Source of the DNA: CAWJHE01 sp964614855
GTDB lineage: Bacteria > Chloroflexota > Anaerolineae > Anaerolineales > UBA4823
NCBI GenBank assembly: GCA_964614855.1
Contig: CAZTMX010000207.1
Coordinates: 1 to 5,201 of the forward strand
Direction: 5' to 3'
DNA length: 5,201 bases
Position 1 is the first letter of the stretch, and each line of letters starts with the position of its first letter. Of this stretch, positions 1 to 5,201 are shown in pieces. Made by a program: the position numbers and the translations under genes. The notes under the pieces are model-generated. The model was not told the origin of the DNA and made no database searches. It saw only the letters and a list, made by a program, of their open reading frames with translations.

Positions 1-405
1 ATCGGTCCGGGCACCACCACCCGCCCGATCCTGCAGCGCCTGGGGCTTGAAAAATCCCTGATCGGGGTGGATGTAGTCTACCGGCGAAATCTGCTGGCGC
101 TGGATGCCAATGAGAGCCGGCTGTTGGAGCTGCTGCAGGAACGGCCTGCCACCATCGTGGTGACCCCAATAGGCGGGCAGGGATATGTGTTTGGCCGCGG
201 CAACCAGCAGCTCAGCCCGGCAGTGCTGCACAAGGTGGGCAAAACCAATATCCTGATCGCCGCCACGCTGGATAAGCTGTTGGCGCTGGGTGGGCGCCCG
301 CTGCTGGTGGATACGGGCGATGCTGCGCTGGACCAGGAATTGAGCGGTTTTGTTAAGGTGATCACTGGCTACCAGGAACGGATGGTGTACCGGGTGAAGG
401 GGTAA
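1..405 (+). CDS. ATP-NAD kinase-like protein (COG3199 type), C-terminal part
   Basis: The left edge cuts this gene. Frame 1 is open from the first base to the TAA at 403-405, giving 134 residues. An ATG at 67 lies inside the conserved fold and is not the true start. Visible motifs are GPGTTTR (residues 2-8), GVDVV (22-26), TPIGGQGYVFGRGNQQ (55-70) and LLVDTGD (101-107). This series is typical of the C-terminal half of the COG3199 branch of the ATP-NAD/polyphosphate kinase superfamily, which also includes AcoX-like proteins. Known members are cytoplasmic, about 350-380 residues long, and are predicted to phosphorylate NAD or a related substrate. The glycine-rich motifs would shape the nucleotide site. 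The N-terminal half is missing, so activity cannot be judged. No hairpin with a T-run follows the stop. The 240-bp gap and unrelated content suggest it is not in one operon with the genes downstream. The family call is firm; the exact substrate is not. Confidence 0.85.
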   Translation: MGPGTTTRPILQRLGLEKSLIGVDVVYRRNLLALDANESRLLELLQERPATIVVTPIGGQGYVFGRGNQQLSPAVLHKVGKTNILIAATLDKLLALGGRPLLVDTGDAALDQELSGFVKVITGYQERMVYRVKG

Positions 406-453
406 ATGAACGTGCTGTAGGGGTTAGGTCAAACGCTTCAAATTCTCATAGGG

Positions 454-462
454 TGATATAAT
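454..462 (+). promoter_or_regulatory. Extended -10 promoter-like element (TGATATAAT)
   Basis: The sequence TGATATAAT has a perfect TATAAT hexamer (457-462) preceded by TG with one base between, the extended -10 pattern of primary-sigma promoters. No good -35 hexamer sits 16-18 bp upstream (the region reads CGCTTCA), which extended -10 promoters can tolerate. Transcription would start near 468-470, about 175 nt before the ATG at 646. It is the best promoter candidate for the large exported protein and perhaps for the two genes after it. This is a motif match only. Confidence 0.5.
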
Positions 463-636
463 TTAATCCAGGCGGCATTTCAGTATGCATCTGCCAGATT
501 AATTGGGAGGTGTATGAGCCTTCCACAACCTGGCTGAGGAAAATGGCGCATAAGTTCTATCACTCTGGAAGAAAGCCTTCAATTGACAACCTTCGTTATG
601 CCAACGGCAGACTCCAGCAGTAACCAGAAATAAACC

Positions 637-643
637 GGAGGGG
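637..643 (+). promoter_or_regulatory. Ribosome binding site of the large exported protein
   Basis: GGAGGGG ends two bases before the ATG at 646; counted from the GGAGG core (637-641), the spacing is four bases. This is a strong though slightly close Shine-Dalgarno. It supports the start at 646, which also begins a proper signal peptide. Confidence 0.75.
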
Positions 644-645
644 CA

Positions 646-3600
646 ATGAAAACCCATTCTCATTATTTCGCAAGAATATCCAAAATCACATTCGCACTGA
701 TGGAAATCCTGTTGGTGGGAATTTTGCTTTTCCAATTTTCCCAGGCGAACAATGTGGCGACCGCCCAGGAGTTCATCCCTGAAATCCAGGGGCTGGAACC
801 TATGGTTGAGCAGCCGGTTGTCAGCCCGGAAATGCCGCTTGATTTGGCGAATTTTATGTTTTTGGAAAACCCGAAGCTGATCAGCCCAGGAGAGGCTTTT
901 TCACAAGTGCTATCCATCGAATCGGGCACTCAGCTGGTAGATTATGCTGCTGCATATTTGAATTTTAATATCGCTGACCTGCAGGTGGTGAGCGTGACAC
1001 CGGATCTGAGCAAGCTGCCAAATACCAGCGTCAATAATTACAGCAATGAAAACGGGACCATAGATTATGCTGCCGGTACAGATGCATTGGATGTGAGCGG
1101 GGATATCGGCTTGGTGAGTATCCAATTTCAAGCCCAAACGGGTTTCTGCGGTACCACATCAATCAGTTTTAATAATATAGATCCTCGCAGGTCAGATATT
1201 CAAAATGATACTGTATCAGTCCTTGGCTCAACTCCAGATGGGGTGATCAATGTCAAACCCGGGTCGTTGACAAAAACAGCTCCTGTTAACAACGATGATG
1301 GCTTGTCAACCAGCCCGACACTATCCTGGGCTGCGAGTGAATGTGCGACGGAGTATGAATACTGTTATGACACTTCTGTTAGTGAGTGTACAAACTGGAC
1401 CAGCACAGGCACAAATACACAGGTCACGCTAAACAATCTGGCTGCATCCACAACCTATTATTGGCATGTGCGGGCGAAGAACAGTTATGACTTTACCTAT
1501 TCCGATGGTGATGCGACTACTTTGTGGAGCTTTACTACCGGCGACCCGCCGGCTGCATTTAGCAAAACCGCCCCAGCGAACGGGGCGACGGGCCAACCTT
1601 TGAGCCTCACATTGGACTGGGAAGAGAGCACCGGCGCAACGAGTTACGAATATTGCTACGCCACCTCTGCTAGCGAGTGCATCACCTGGACCAACACGGG
1701 CACAACTACCCAGGCATCGCTGACCGGTCTTTCAGTCTCCACTACCTACTACTGGCATGTGCGCGCGATTAACGACTTTGGCACCACCCCCTCCAATACA
1801 GACACCATTTGGAGCTTCACTACCGGTAGCCCACCGGCAGCATTTAGCAAGACCGCCCCAACGAACGGGGCGACGGGCCAGCCTTTGAGCCTCACATTGA
1901 ACTGGGAAGAGAGCGCCGGCGCAACGAGTTACGAATACTGCTACGCCACGTCTGCACTCGCGTGTACCACCTGGATCAGCACGGGCACGACCACACAGGC
2001 GTCACTGACCGGTCTTTCAGTCTCCACAACCTATTACTGGCATGTGCGTGCAACCAACGACTTTGGCACCACCCCCTCCAATACAGACACCATTTGGAGC
2101 TTCACTACCGGCGACCCGCCGGCTGCATTTAGCAAAACCGCCCCAGCGAACGGGGCGCCGGACCAAATTTTGAACCCCACATTGACCTGGGGAGCGAGCA
2201 GCGACGCTGTAAGTTACGAATACTGCTATGGCACTTCTACGGGCTCGTGTACGAATTGGACCAGCACGAATCTCACTACGGCTGGATTGACCGGATTAAG
2301 TGCCTCAACCACCTACTACTGGCACGTACGGGCGATCAACAGCTTCGGTGTTACTTATTCTGACGGCAGCTCAACAGCCTTCTGGAGCTTCAGGACCGGT
2401 GATCCGCCAGGTGCATTCGTCAAAACCTCCCCTGCAGATGACGCAACAAGCCAACTCCTCAACGTGAAATTGGATTGGGATGCTAGCGCCGGCGCTGTTA
2501 GCTATGAATATTGCATAGATACATTGAACGACAATGCCTGCTCCACCTGGAACAGCACGGGCACAGCAACCGAAATTATGCAAACTGGTTTGGATACAGC
2601 CACCACCTACTACTGGCATGTGCGAGCGATCAATGCCTACGGCATCACCTATTCCAACGGCAGTGCTTCAGCCTACTGGAGCTTTGCGACGATTTCTGCT
2701 GCACCTGCAGCCTTTAGCAAAACCTATCCTGTAAACAATGCAAAGGAAGTGCCATTGACCATTTCTGCCACCTGGGAGGCGACTACAGGAGTTGAGTATT
2801 ACGAATACTGTCTGGATACCACCAATGACAGCCTCTGTTCCACCAACTGGACAAGTAACGGTACATCCATCCAAAAGCTATTTGGATCGATGGACCCCAG
2901 TACCACCTATTACTGGCATGTGCGCGCCGTAAACAGCCTCGGCACCACCTACTCGAACGGCAGTGCGACCGCATTCTGGAGTTTTACCACCATCCACCCC
3001 TGGTACCTGGCGGAGGGATATACAGGCCCGGGTTACGGTACATTTATCCTGATCCAGAACCCCAATCCGGAAGTGGCAAGAGTTACCATTGATTACATGC
3101 CGGAAAGCGGTGGTGTCATTGCTCGAACACATGAGGTGGACCCCTATTCTCGTTACACCATTGCTGCGGTGTTAGATGTCGGCGAAAACCAGGCATTTTC
3201 CACACGCCTGACGGCTGACCGGTTCATCGTTGTCGAGCGGGCGATGTACTGGCCCAACGGCGACGGCACATCAGGTGGGCATGTCTCGTCTGCCATTGCA
3301 TTTCCAAAAAATACCTGGTACCTGGCTGAGGGGTACACCGGGGATGGTTTTGAAACATTCATCCTCATCCAAAACCCCAATGATGTTCCAGCCAATGTAT
3401 CGCTCACCTATATGATCGAGGGCGGCGAGAATGTGACCAGGGAGGTTATTGTCGCGGCGAGATCACGCTTCACCGTGGTGACTAATTATGCCACCCAGGT
3501 GGGCGAGAATGCGGCATTTTCAACAAAACTGGTATCGGACCAGCCGGTTGTCGTTGAGCGCGCCATGTATTTCAACAACGAAGGTCATGTTGTGGGTGGA

Positions 3601-4242
3601 GTGACATCTCCGCAAAACACCTGGTACCTGGCGGAAGGCTTTACGGGCGACGGCACGGAGACCTTTATCTTGCTCCAAAATCCCAATGCCACCGACGCTA
3701 CTGTCACCCTCACATACATGTTGCAAGGCGGTGGCGTGGAGACACGCGCTGTCAGCGTTTTGGCGAATTCCCGTAAGACAATCCGTGTTAATGATGTAGA
3801 CCAATTGGGAGACGGCCTGGCATTTTCCACAAAGGTAACAGGCACCCAACCCATTATCGTCGAAAGGGCAATGTACTGGAACAACGGTGTGGGAAGCAAT
3901 GCCGGGCATGCATCAACGGGCGTCACGACCTCTGCAACCACCTGGTACCTGGCTGAAGGCTATACCGGATCAGGTTTTTCGACCTACATATTAATTCAGA
4001 ATCCAAACGCTTCTTCTGTGAACGTGACTCTGACTTACATGGTGGATGGAGGCGGCACATTTGTCAAGACCCTGACAATCCCGGCGAATTCGCGTTACAC
4101 TGTGGCGACGCAGGATACTTCTCAGATGGGTCTTGATGCCATATTCTCTACGAAAATCACAGGTAATCTGCCGATCATTGTAGAGCGGGCCATGTACTTC
4201 TTATCCGGCGGTCACAATGCCGCAGGGGTTATCCCCGAGTGA
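646..4242 (+). CDS. Large secreted modular protein: cohesin-like domain, six FN3-like repeats, four WYLAEG repeats
   Basis: This 1198-residue protein is probably exported to the cell surface. Residues 1-40 form a signal peptide: K2, R10 and K13, a hydrophobic stretch at about 14-31 (with an odd E20 inside), then an ATA-Q cleavage-like site after residue 40. Residues 70-205 resemble a cohesin-type beta-sandwich. Residues 207-785 are six FN3-like repeats of about 95-100 residues, each with SYEYC, a second Cys and TTYYWHVRA. Residues 786-1198 are four repeats of 99-107 residues opening with WYLAEG(Y/F)TG and carrying an ILIQNPN-type motif and VERAMY. All 14 cysteines lie in the cohesin-like and FN3 parts. 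I see no catalytic motif, LPXTG signal, dockerin, S-layer homology domain or C-terminal membrane helix; the protein ends GHNAAGVIPE. An adhesive or structural role is likely (inference). Two smaller membrane-anchored protein genes follow on the same strand. I do not recognise a named homologue. The start is supported by the strong SD at 637-643. Confidence 0.9.
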   Translation: MKTHSHYFARISKITFALMEILLVGILLFQFSQANNVATAQEFIPEIQGLEPMVEQPVVSPEMPLDLANFMFLENPKLISPGEAFSQVLSIESGTQLVDYAAAYLNFNIADLQVVSVTPDLSKLPNTSVNNYSNENGTIDYAAGTDALDVSGDIGLVSIQFQAQTGFCGTTSISFNNIDPRRSDIQNDTVSVLGSTPDGVINVKPGSLTKTAPVNNDDGLSTSPTLSWAASECATEYEYCYDTSVSECTNWTSTGTNTQVTLNNLAASTTYYWHVRAKNSYDFTYSDGDATTLWSFTTGDPPAAFSKTAPANGATGQPLSLTLDWEESTGATSYEYCYATSASECITWTNTGTTTQASLTGLSVSTTYYWHVRAINDFGTTPSNTDTIWSFTTGSPPAAFSKTAPTNGATGQPLSLTLNWEESAGATSYEYCYATSALACTTWISTGTTTQASLTGLSVSTTYYWHVRATNDFGTTPSNTDTIWSFTTGDPPAAFSKTAPANGAPDQILNPTLTWGASSDAVSYEYCYGTSTGSCTNWTSTNLTTAGLTGLSASTTYYWHVRAINSFGVTYSDGSSTAFWSFRTGDPPGAFVKTSPADDATSQLLNVKLDWDASAGAVSYEYCIDTLNDNACSTWNSTGTATEIMQTGLDTATTYYWHVRAINAYGITYSNGSASAYWSFATISAAPAAFSKTYPVNNAKEVPLTISATWEATTGVEYYEYCLDTTNDSLCSTNWTSNGTSIQKLFGSMDPSTTYYWHVRAVNSLGTTYSNGSATAFWSFTTIHPWYLAEGYTGPGYGTFILIQNPNPEVARVTIDYMPESGGVIARTHEVDPYSRYTIAAVLDVGENQAFSTRLTADRFIVVERAMYWPNGDGTSGGHVSSAIAFPKNTWYLAEGYTGDGFETFILIQNPNDVPANVSLTYMIEGGENVTREVIVAARSRFTVVTNYATQVGENAAFSTKLVSDQPVVVERAMYFNNEGHVVGGVTSPQNTWYLAEGFTGDGTETFILLQNPNATDATVTLTYMLQGGGVETRAVSVLANSRKTIRVNDVDQLGDGLAFSTKVTGTQPIIVERAMYWNNGVGSNAGHASTGVTTSATTWYLAEGYTGSGFSTYILIQNPNASSVNVTLTYMVDGGGTFVKTLTIPANSRYTVATQDTSQMGLDAIFSTKITGNLPIIVERAMYFLSGGHNAAGVIPE
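853..1260 (+). other. Cohesin-like domain of the exported protein (residues 70-205)
   Basis: The segment begins with a PKLISPGEAFSQVLSIES strand pair and continues through AAAYLNFN (101-108), LQVVSVTP (112-119), a Gly/Asn-rich middle with IDYAAGTDAL, then a GLVSIQFQAQTG strand and a closing DGVINVKPG. This order (G-x-x-F-x-V, a predicted beta strand ending in LNFN, 'I-x-F' strand, final 'DG-x-I') is characteristic of cohesin and cohesin-like carbohydrate-associated modules. True cohesins bind dockerins. Many free-living bacteria carry such modules outside cellulosomes, so the partner here is unknown. It contains one cysteine, C168. Confidence 0.7.
1264..3000 (+). repeat. Six tandem FN3-like repeats (protein residues 207-785)
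   Basis: Approximate limits in nucleotides are 1264-1545, 1546-1830, 1831-2115, 2116-2403, 2404-2703 and 2704-3000. Each unit opens with a KT(A/S/Y)P turn, has a tryptophan in the L/T-x-W strand, then YEYC, a second cysteine 8-9 residues on, an (N/T)WxS(T/N) strand, TTYYWHVRAxN and a closing WSF(T/R/A)T. Fibronectin-III-like domains with 'T-Y-Y-W-x-V-R-A' are common stalk or spacer modules in exported bacterial proteins. Units 2 and 3 are nearly identical, units 5 and 6 are the most divergent and have one extra residue between the cysteines. The array probably works as a rigid, disulfide-strengthened stalk (inference). Confidence 0.85.
1546..2115 (+). repeat. Recent 2 x 285-bp direct tandem duplication (FN3 repeats 2 and 3)
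   Basis: Units 1546-1830 and 1831-2115 have equal length and align without gaps. Codon-by-codon comparison by eye gives about 31 mismatches in 285 bp (roughly 89% identity), many of them synonymous. The last part of each unit (1771-1826 against 2056-2111) is a 56-bp perfect match. Such repeats can recombine to change copy number and can cause misassembly. Confidence 0.85.
3001..4239 (+). repeat. Four tandem WYLAEG/VERAMYW repeats (protein residues 786-1198)
   Basis: Units run 3001-3315, 3316-3621, 3622-3942 and 3943-4239 (105, 102, 107 and 99 residues). Each opens WYLAEG(Y/F)TG, then (F/Y)IL(I/L)QNPN, a T/D-YM strand followed by GG, an SR-T or SRYT turn, AFST(K/R) or IFSTK, VERAMY and a glycine-rich (G)GH tail. 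The pattern predicts an all-beta module. Similar repeats occur in exported proteins of Chloroflexota and Actinobacteria as I recall them, with no established function. At DNA level the 13-bp CCTGGTACCTGGC, built on the palindrome GGTACC, is kept at all four starts (2999, 3314, 3620, 3941). No cysteines are present, unlike the FN3 part. The array ends at the stop codon with no anchor after it. Confidence 0.85.
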
Positions 4243-4279
4243 TCTTGTGAGGTTTATGAATGGCTTGGGGTAAATTGAA

Positions 4280-4900
4280 ATGATCTACTCTCAGCGCGGA
4301 AAAATGATCATTACCACTGCGGCGATCCTGGTACTGGCTGCATTGATGATATTCTTTGCCTTGCAGGTTGGGTCGGAAAAACCGGAAACTAGCCTGGTGA
4401 CAGAAATGCCCAACCAGGTACAGGTGACTGCAGTTGTAAAACCCGATCAGGATGCGCTTCTGGTAACAGAGGATAAAAAGGTGTTTGTTTATGTGCCCAT
4501 CCTGGCAAATAATACGGACGGCGTGTTGATCTTGACCAGGAGAGAACCGGACCTCTTTCCCGAGCCGGGTCCAGAGCGTGTGTGGTACCGCAACATCGTA
4601 GTCAACCTGGATATGTTTGATCGCGCTGGCAAGCTGATCCCAAATGTTACGTTTAACAAACCATTCTTTGTATGTTTTTCGCTGACTGACGAGGAGTGGA
4701 GTTTTTATCAAGGGCAACCGGATTTTTACGATGTGCAATATTACAGGCTGGACCAAAGCAAGTGGTTATCGCTCAACCTGTGGCCTCGTCCAGAGGTCAA
4801 GCAATTGTGCGGAGAAGTGGACCACCTGACTCTGTTTGCATTGGCTGTAAAGTCACCGCCTACCCCAGTGGCGGAACCTGAAGGTTTGTATAAACCCTAG
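4280..4900 (+). CDS. Membrane-anchored exported protein with C-terminal beta-sandwich-like domain
   Basis: This 206-residue protein has a short positive N-terminus (R6, K8), one hydrophobic helix at about 10-28 and no clear cleavage site, so it is probably a signal anchor with residues 30-206 outside the cell. After a polar linker (31-60) comes a likely beta domain: KKVFVYVP (66-73), a NIVVNLDMFD strand, a PFFVCFSLT strand (128-136), a VQYYRLDQSKWLSL segment and CGEVDHLTLFALAV (177-190). The order of an amphipathic 'V-x-I-P' strand, 'DQSKW' and a closing 'DH-x-T-x-F-A-L' resembles ZU5/UPA-like exported sandwich domains (family-level inference). Two cysteines, C132 and C177, could pair. The start at 4280 follows an in-frame stop at 4271; a GGGG nine bases upstream is a weak SD. 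Met9 (4304) is an alternative but would lose the charged N-terminus. It lies 37 bp after the large exported protein with no terminator between. Specific function unknown. Confidence 0.8.
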   Translation: MIYSQRGKMIITTAAILVLAALMIFFALQVGSEKPETSLVTEMPNQVQVTAVVKPDQDALLVTEDKKVFVYVPILANNTDGVLILTRREPDLFPEPGPERVWYRNIVVNLDMFDRAGKLIPNVTFNKPFFVCFSLTDEEWSFYQGQPDFYDVQYYRLDQSKWLSLNLWPRPEVKQLCGEVDHLTLFALAVKSPPTPVAEPEGLYKP

Positions 4901-4945
4901 ACGCCGGGATTTCTGGTAATGGGTTCAATCGGCAGAGATATTAGC

Positions 4946-4951
4946 AGAGGA
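4946..4951 (+). promoter_or_regulatory. Ribosome binding site of the last, partial gene
   Basis: AGAGGA lies five bases before the ATG at 4957, a good Shine-Dalgarno position. It decides the start of a reading frame otherwise cut by the window edge. Confidence 0.65.
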
Positions 4952-4956
4952 AATAT

Positions 4957-5201
4957 ATGTTAACTGGCATTTCTTCCCCTCAAGATTGGCTCAAGAAATT
5001 GGTTATATTGCTAGCATTTGTCACGATTGCCTTGATCTGCGGTCTGATCATTTTGTGGCAAGGGCTGCAAGAGCCACAAACCAGCGTTCAATCCACGCCT
5101 GTATTTGTCCAGTCAAGCGCTGAGGTGCTGTCGAGTAAGAGCGCCAGGGTGTTCATCACCATTCCTGATGTATCTCTCAGCATCCCCGCGGATGCAGTTA
5201 G
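4957..5201 (+). CDS. Membrane-anchored exported protein, N-terminal part (paralogue-like to the gene before it)
   Basis: The right edge cuts this frame after 81 full codons; it is open from the ATG at 4957 to the end. The first 14 residues end in W-L-K-K, followed by a hydrophobic helix at about 15-34 with no clear cleavage site, then a Ser/Gln/Thr-rich linker (36-57). The last part reads SARVFITIPDVSLSIPADAV (62-81). This is the opening strand pattern of a ZU5-like beta domain ('V-x-I-x-I-P ... L-x-I-P-x-x-A'). The layout matches the preceding 206-residue protein: short cytoplasmic tail, one anchor helix, linker and a strand ending in a proline. The two are probably distant paralogues. The gap to the previous gene is 56 bp with no clear promoter or terminator, so joint transcription is likely. 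The sequence beyond the edge is needed for a full call. Confidence 0.75.
   Translation, partial: MLTGISSPQDWLKKLVILLAFVTIALICGLIILWQGLQEPQTSVQSTPVFVQSSAEVLSSKSARVFITIPDVSLSIPADAV

Larger units (their letters stand above)
406..645 (+). other. Intergenic gap and probable long 5' leader
   Basis: This 240-bp stretch separates the kinase-like gene from the surface-protein gene. It holds the extended -10 element at 454-462. Downstream are a purine-rich GGGAGG (505-510) just before an ATG at 514 that opens only a 7-codon frame (stop at 535-537), small hairpins (GAAG/CTTC at 568-580; TGCC/GGCA at 599-609) and an isolated perfect TTGACA (583-588) with no matching -10. I looked for c-di-GMP and cobalamin riboswitch cores because a surface gene follows, and did not find a convincing match. 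No terminator for the upstream gene is evident. Confidence 0.5.

Noticed and set aside
583..588. Perfect TTGACA -35 hexamer upstream of the large gene.
   Set aside because: Seventeen bases downstream the sequence reads GGCAGA, not a -10 element; without a partner it is probably chance.
462..623. A + strand open frame through the leader, with a possible GTG at 510 giving 37 residues (VYEPSTTW...).
   Set aside because: The GGGAGG overlaps the GTG instead of preceding it, no family resemblance is seen, and the length is within chance.
541..645. Possible cyclic-di-GMP (GEMM) riboswitch, suggested by a GAAAGCC run and nearby short hairpins.
   Set aside because: The conserved core blocks and tetraloop-receptor arrangement could not be traced; the resemblance is limited to a few bases.
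1546..2115. CRISPR-like or mobile-element repeats.
   Set aside because: The repeats are 285-bp in-frame protein modules with no spacers, terminal inverted repeats or transposase.
3520..3941. Overlapping minus-strand frames of 129 and 118 codons inside the WYLAEG repeats.
   Set aside because: They lie antisense to well-conserved protein repeats and arise from their composition; no motif or ribosome site supports them.
4229..4756. A 175-codon open frame on the minus strand opposite the 206-residue anchored protein.
   Set aside because: The + strand frame has a signal anchor, a coherent beta-domain pattern and fits the gene series; the minus frame shows no recognisable motif and is likely a shadow.
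4889..4894. TATAAA at the end of the 206-residue gene as a promoter for the last gene.
   Set aside because: No -35 is present at the right spacing (CAGTGG), and the hexamer lies within coding sequence.

Overview
The window looks like ordinary chromosomal DNA from a bacterium, most probably Chloroflexota (Anaerolineae-like). That placement is an inference. It rests on the protein styles: a cohesin-like module with 'AAYLNF...LQVVSVTP' wording, fibronectin-III-like 'TTYYWHVRA' repeats, 'WYLAEGYTG...VERAMYW' repeats, and small membrane-anchored proteins ending in a 'DHLTLFAL' beta-sandwich motif. I recall these combinations from that phylum but could not search a database. All genes lie on the + strand. 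There are no RNA genes, mobile elements or CRISPR arrays that I can support.

Layout. (1) Positions 1-405 hold the C-terminal 134 residues of an ATP-NAD kinase-like protein (COG3199 type), cut by the left edge. (2) Positions 406-645 are a 240-bp gap with an extended -10 promoter-like element (TGATATAAT, 454-462). If used, it gives the next gene a leader of about 175 nt. (3) Positions 646-4242 encode a 1198-residue secreted modular protein: signal peptide, cohesin-like domain, six FN3-like repeats and four WYLAEG/VERAMYW repeats running to the C-terminus. (4) Positions 4280-4900 encode a 206-residue protein with one N-terminal membrane anchor and an extracytoplasmic domain. (5) Positions 4957-5201 hold the first 81 residues of another protein of the same plan, cut by the right edge.

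The last three genes are 37 and 56 bp apart with no terminator seen between them, so they could be one transcription unit. My reading is a cell-surface cluster: a long, repeat-rich exported protein with no visible C-terminal anchor, followed by two related membrane-anchored exported proteins that might hold or assist it. The upstream kinase is probably an unrelated housekeeping gene. The clearest sequence-level oddities are the young tandem duplication of FN3 repeats 2 and 3, a mosaic 54-bp identity between non-adjacent repeat junctions, and a strictly kept cysteine pair in every FN3 repeat.
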